Shown here piece by piece: positions 8,022 through 8,154 of a stretch of 8,154 nt of DNA. The DNA is from an uncultured beta proteobacterium (lineage in GTDB: Bacteria; Pseudomonadota; Gammaproteobacteria; Burkholderiales; Burkholderiaceae): contig CAJARE010000214.1 of assembly GCA_903944255.1 (NCBI GenBank), forward strand, positions 1-8,154, in the 5' to 3' direction. The position numbers were made by a program, and so were the translations under genes. The notes beneath the pieces were generated by a model. That model made no database searches. It was given only the letters and a program-made list of their open reading frames with translations, and was not told where the DNA came from. Positions within the stretch are counted from its first letter, which is position 1. Each line of letters opens with the position of its first letter.

Positions 8022-8036
8022 GTTACTTTAAGTAAC
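8022..8036. repeat. Perfect 15-bp palindrome GTTACTT-T-AAGTAAC
   Basis: Two 7-bp arms around one central T, directly after the tRNA terminator and about 60 bp upstream of the candidate -35 box. Its symmetry and position suit a dimeric regulator's operator for the glycan operon, but only one copy is visible in the window. Confidence 0.4.
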
Positions 8037-8040
8037 ACTT

Positions 8041-8076
8041 AAAAGACAAAACCCCCATCATTACTGATGAGGGTTT
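8041..8076 (-). terminator. Rho-independent terminator of the tRNA transcript
   Basis: On the minus strand AAACCCTCATCA pairs with TGATGGGGGTTT over 12 bp, with one G-U wobble and a GTAA loop, followed by TTTTGTCTTTT. The stem begins 7 nt after the tRNA CCA end. This separates the tRNA transcript from the downstream operon. On the plus strand the same stem has a C-A mismatch, which supports minus-strand use. Confidence 0.88.
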
Positions 8077-8083
8077 GCTTTTC

Positions 8084-8123
8084 TGGTGGGCCCACCAGGA
8101 CTTGAACCTGGGACCAAAGGATT
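8084..8123 (-). tRNA. 3' exon of a CAU-anticodon tRNA, probably tRNA-Ile2 (5' exon beyond window)
   Basis: These 40 nt equal tRNA positions 37-76: AA of the anticodon loop (8123-8122), anticodon stem 3' strand TCCTT (8121-8117), variable loop TGGTC (8116-8112), T arm CCAGG-TTCAAGT-CCTGG (8111-8095), acceptor strand TGGGCCC (8094-8088), discriminator A and an encoded CCA (8086-8084). Upstream, where the anticodon and 5' half should be, the sequence switches to the end of a group I intron. In the Azoarcus homologue the intron follows the anticodon CAU, so the identity is tRNA-Ile(CAU), with elongator tRNA-Met as alternative since the anticodon itself is not in view. The gene is partial only because the window ends. 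Confidence 0.85.
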
Positions 8124-8154
8124 CCGGTTTGTGTAGCTTTCGCCACTCCCTGGA
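8124..8154 (-). ncRNA. 3' end of a group I intron (Azoarcus-type, tRNA-Ile subgroup), partial
   Basis: The minus strand reads TCCAGGGAGTGGCGAAAG then CTACACAAACCGG, ending in the terminal omega G at 8124 directly before tRNA A37. From memory this is nearly identical to the 3' end of the Azoarcus pre-tRNA-Ile self-splicing ribozyme (P7 edge, P9, P9.0). A P9 hairpin forms from GTGGC, a GAAA tetraloop and GCTAC (8146-8133). The Azoarcus arm as I recall it is GTCAC, so the two internal bases are exchanged while all pairs are kept. The catalytic core (P3-P8) and the guide sequence lie to the right of the window, so activity cannot be judged. Confidence 0.85.

Larger units (their letters stand above)
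7697..8040. other. Gene-free, AT-rich leader and promoter region of the wecB-nfrB-nfrA operon
   Basis: About 340 bp between the tRNA terminator and the first operon gene, with no open reading frame that I can support on either strand. It is visibly more AT-rich than the flanking genes. It contains a perfect palindrome (8022-8036), an imperfect inverted repeat (7894-7913), a weak promoter candidate (7932-7960) and an A8/T8 run inside a small hairpin (7711-7726). If transcription starts near 7925, the mRNA has an unusually long 5' leader of roughly 230 nt. I see no match to a riboswitch consensus, including the c-di-GMP classes. Confidence 0.7.

Noticed and set aside
7697..8040. c-di-GMP riboswitch in the leader
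   Set aside because: No match to the conserved core of the known c-di-GMP riboswitch classes was seen on the minus strand; the regulation visible here is at the protein level in NfrB.
8083..8098. Perfect 16-bp palindrome CTGGTGGGCCCACCAG
   Set aside because: It falls on the tRNA T-stem, acceptor strand and CCA end and is explained by the tRNA sequence, not by an operator.
8084..8154. Attachment-site remnant (attL/attR) from an integrated element, with only a tRNA 3' fragment left
   Set aside because: The sequence before the tRNA 3' half matches the end of an Azoarcus-type group I intron, with P9 hairpin and terminal G, which explains the break better than a recombination junction.

Overview
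The window looks like chromosome of a betaproteobacterium of moderate to low GC. My best guess is the Burkholderiales, with Polynucleobacter or a close relative most compatible. This rests on the composition by eye and on an Azoarcus-like intron inside a tRNA gene, so the genus is a weak inference. Every supported gene lies on the minus strand and is read from the right end of the window towards the left.

Right edge (8041-8154): the 3' end of a group I intron, then the 3' exon of a CAU-anticodon tRNA (most likely tRNA-Ile2), then a rho-independent terminator. The 5' exon and most of the intron lie beyond the window. Next, 7697-8040 is an AT-rich gap of about 340 bp with no gene. It holds a perfect 15-bp palindrome, an imperfect inverted repeat and a weak candidate promoter for the operon that follows.

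Main block (1-7696): a tightly packed operon in the order wecB-like epimerase, nfrB-like glycosyltransferase, nfrA-like TPR/beta-barrel outer-membrane protein, ybcH-like periplasmic protein, and a membrane PAS sensor cut off by the window. Gaps are 9 nt, a 4-nt overlap, a 1-nt overlap and 33 nt. WecB would make UDP-ManNAc from UDP-GlcNAc. NfrB would polymerise it at the inner membrane and carries a C-terminal MshEN-type module expected to bind c-di-GMP. NfrA would carry the glycan through periplasm and outer membrane, and the YbcH-like protein may trim or process it.

This matches the E. coli N4 glycan receptor (NGR) pathway, in which NfrA, NfrB, WecB and c-di-GMP are needed for phage N4 adsorption. 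Two features differ from E. coli as I know it: the epimerase is encoded inside the operon rather than in the ECA cluster, and a membrane sensor, possibly a c-di-GMP enzyme, sits at the operon's 3' end.
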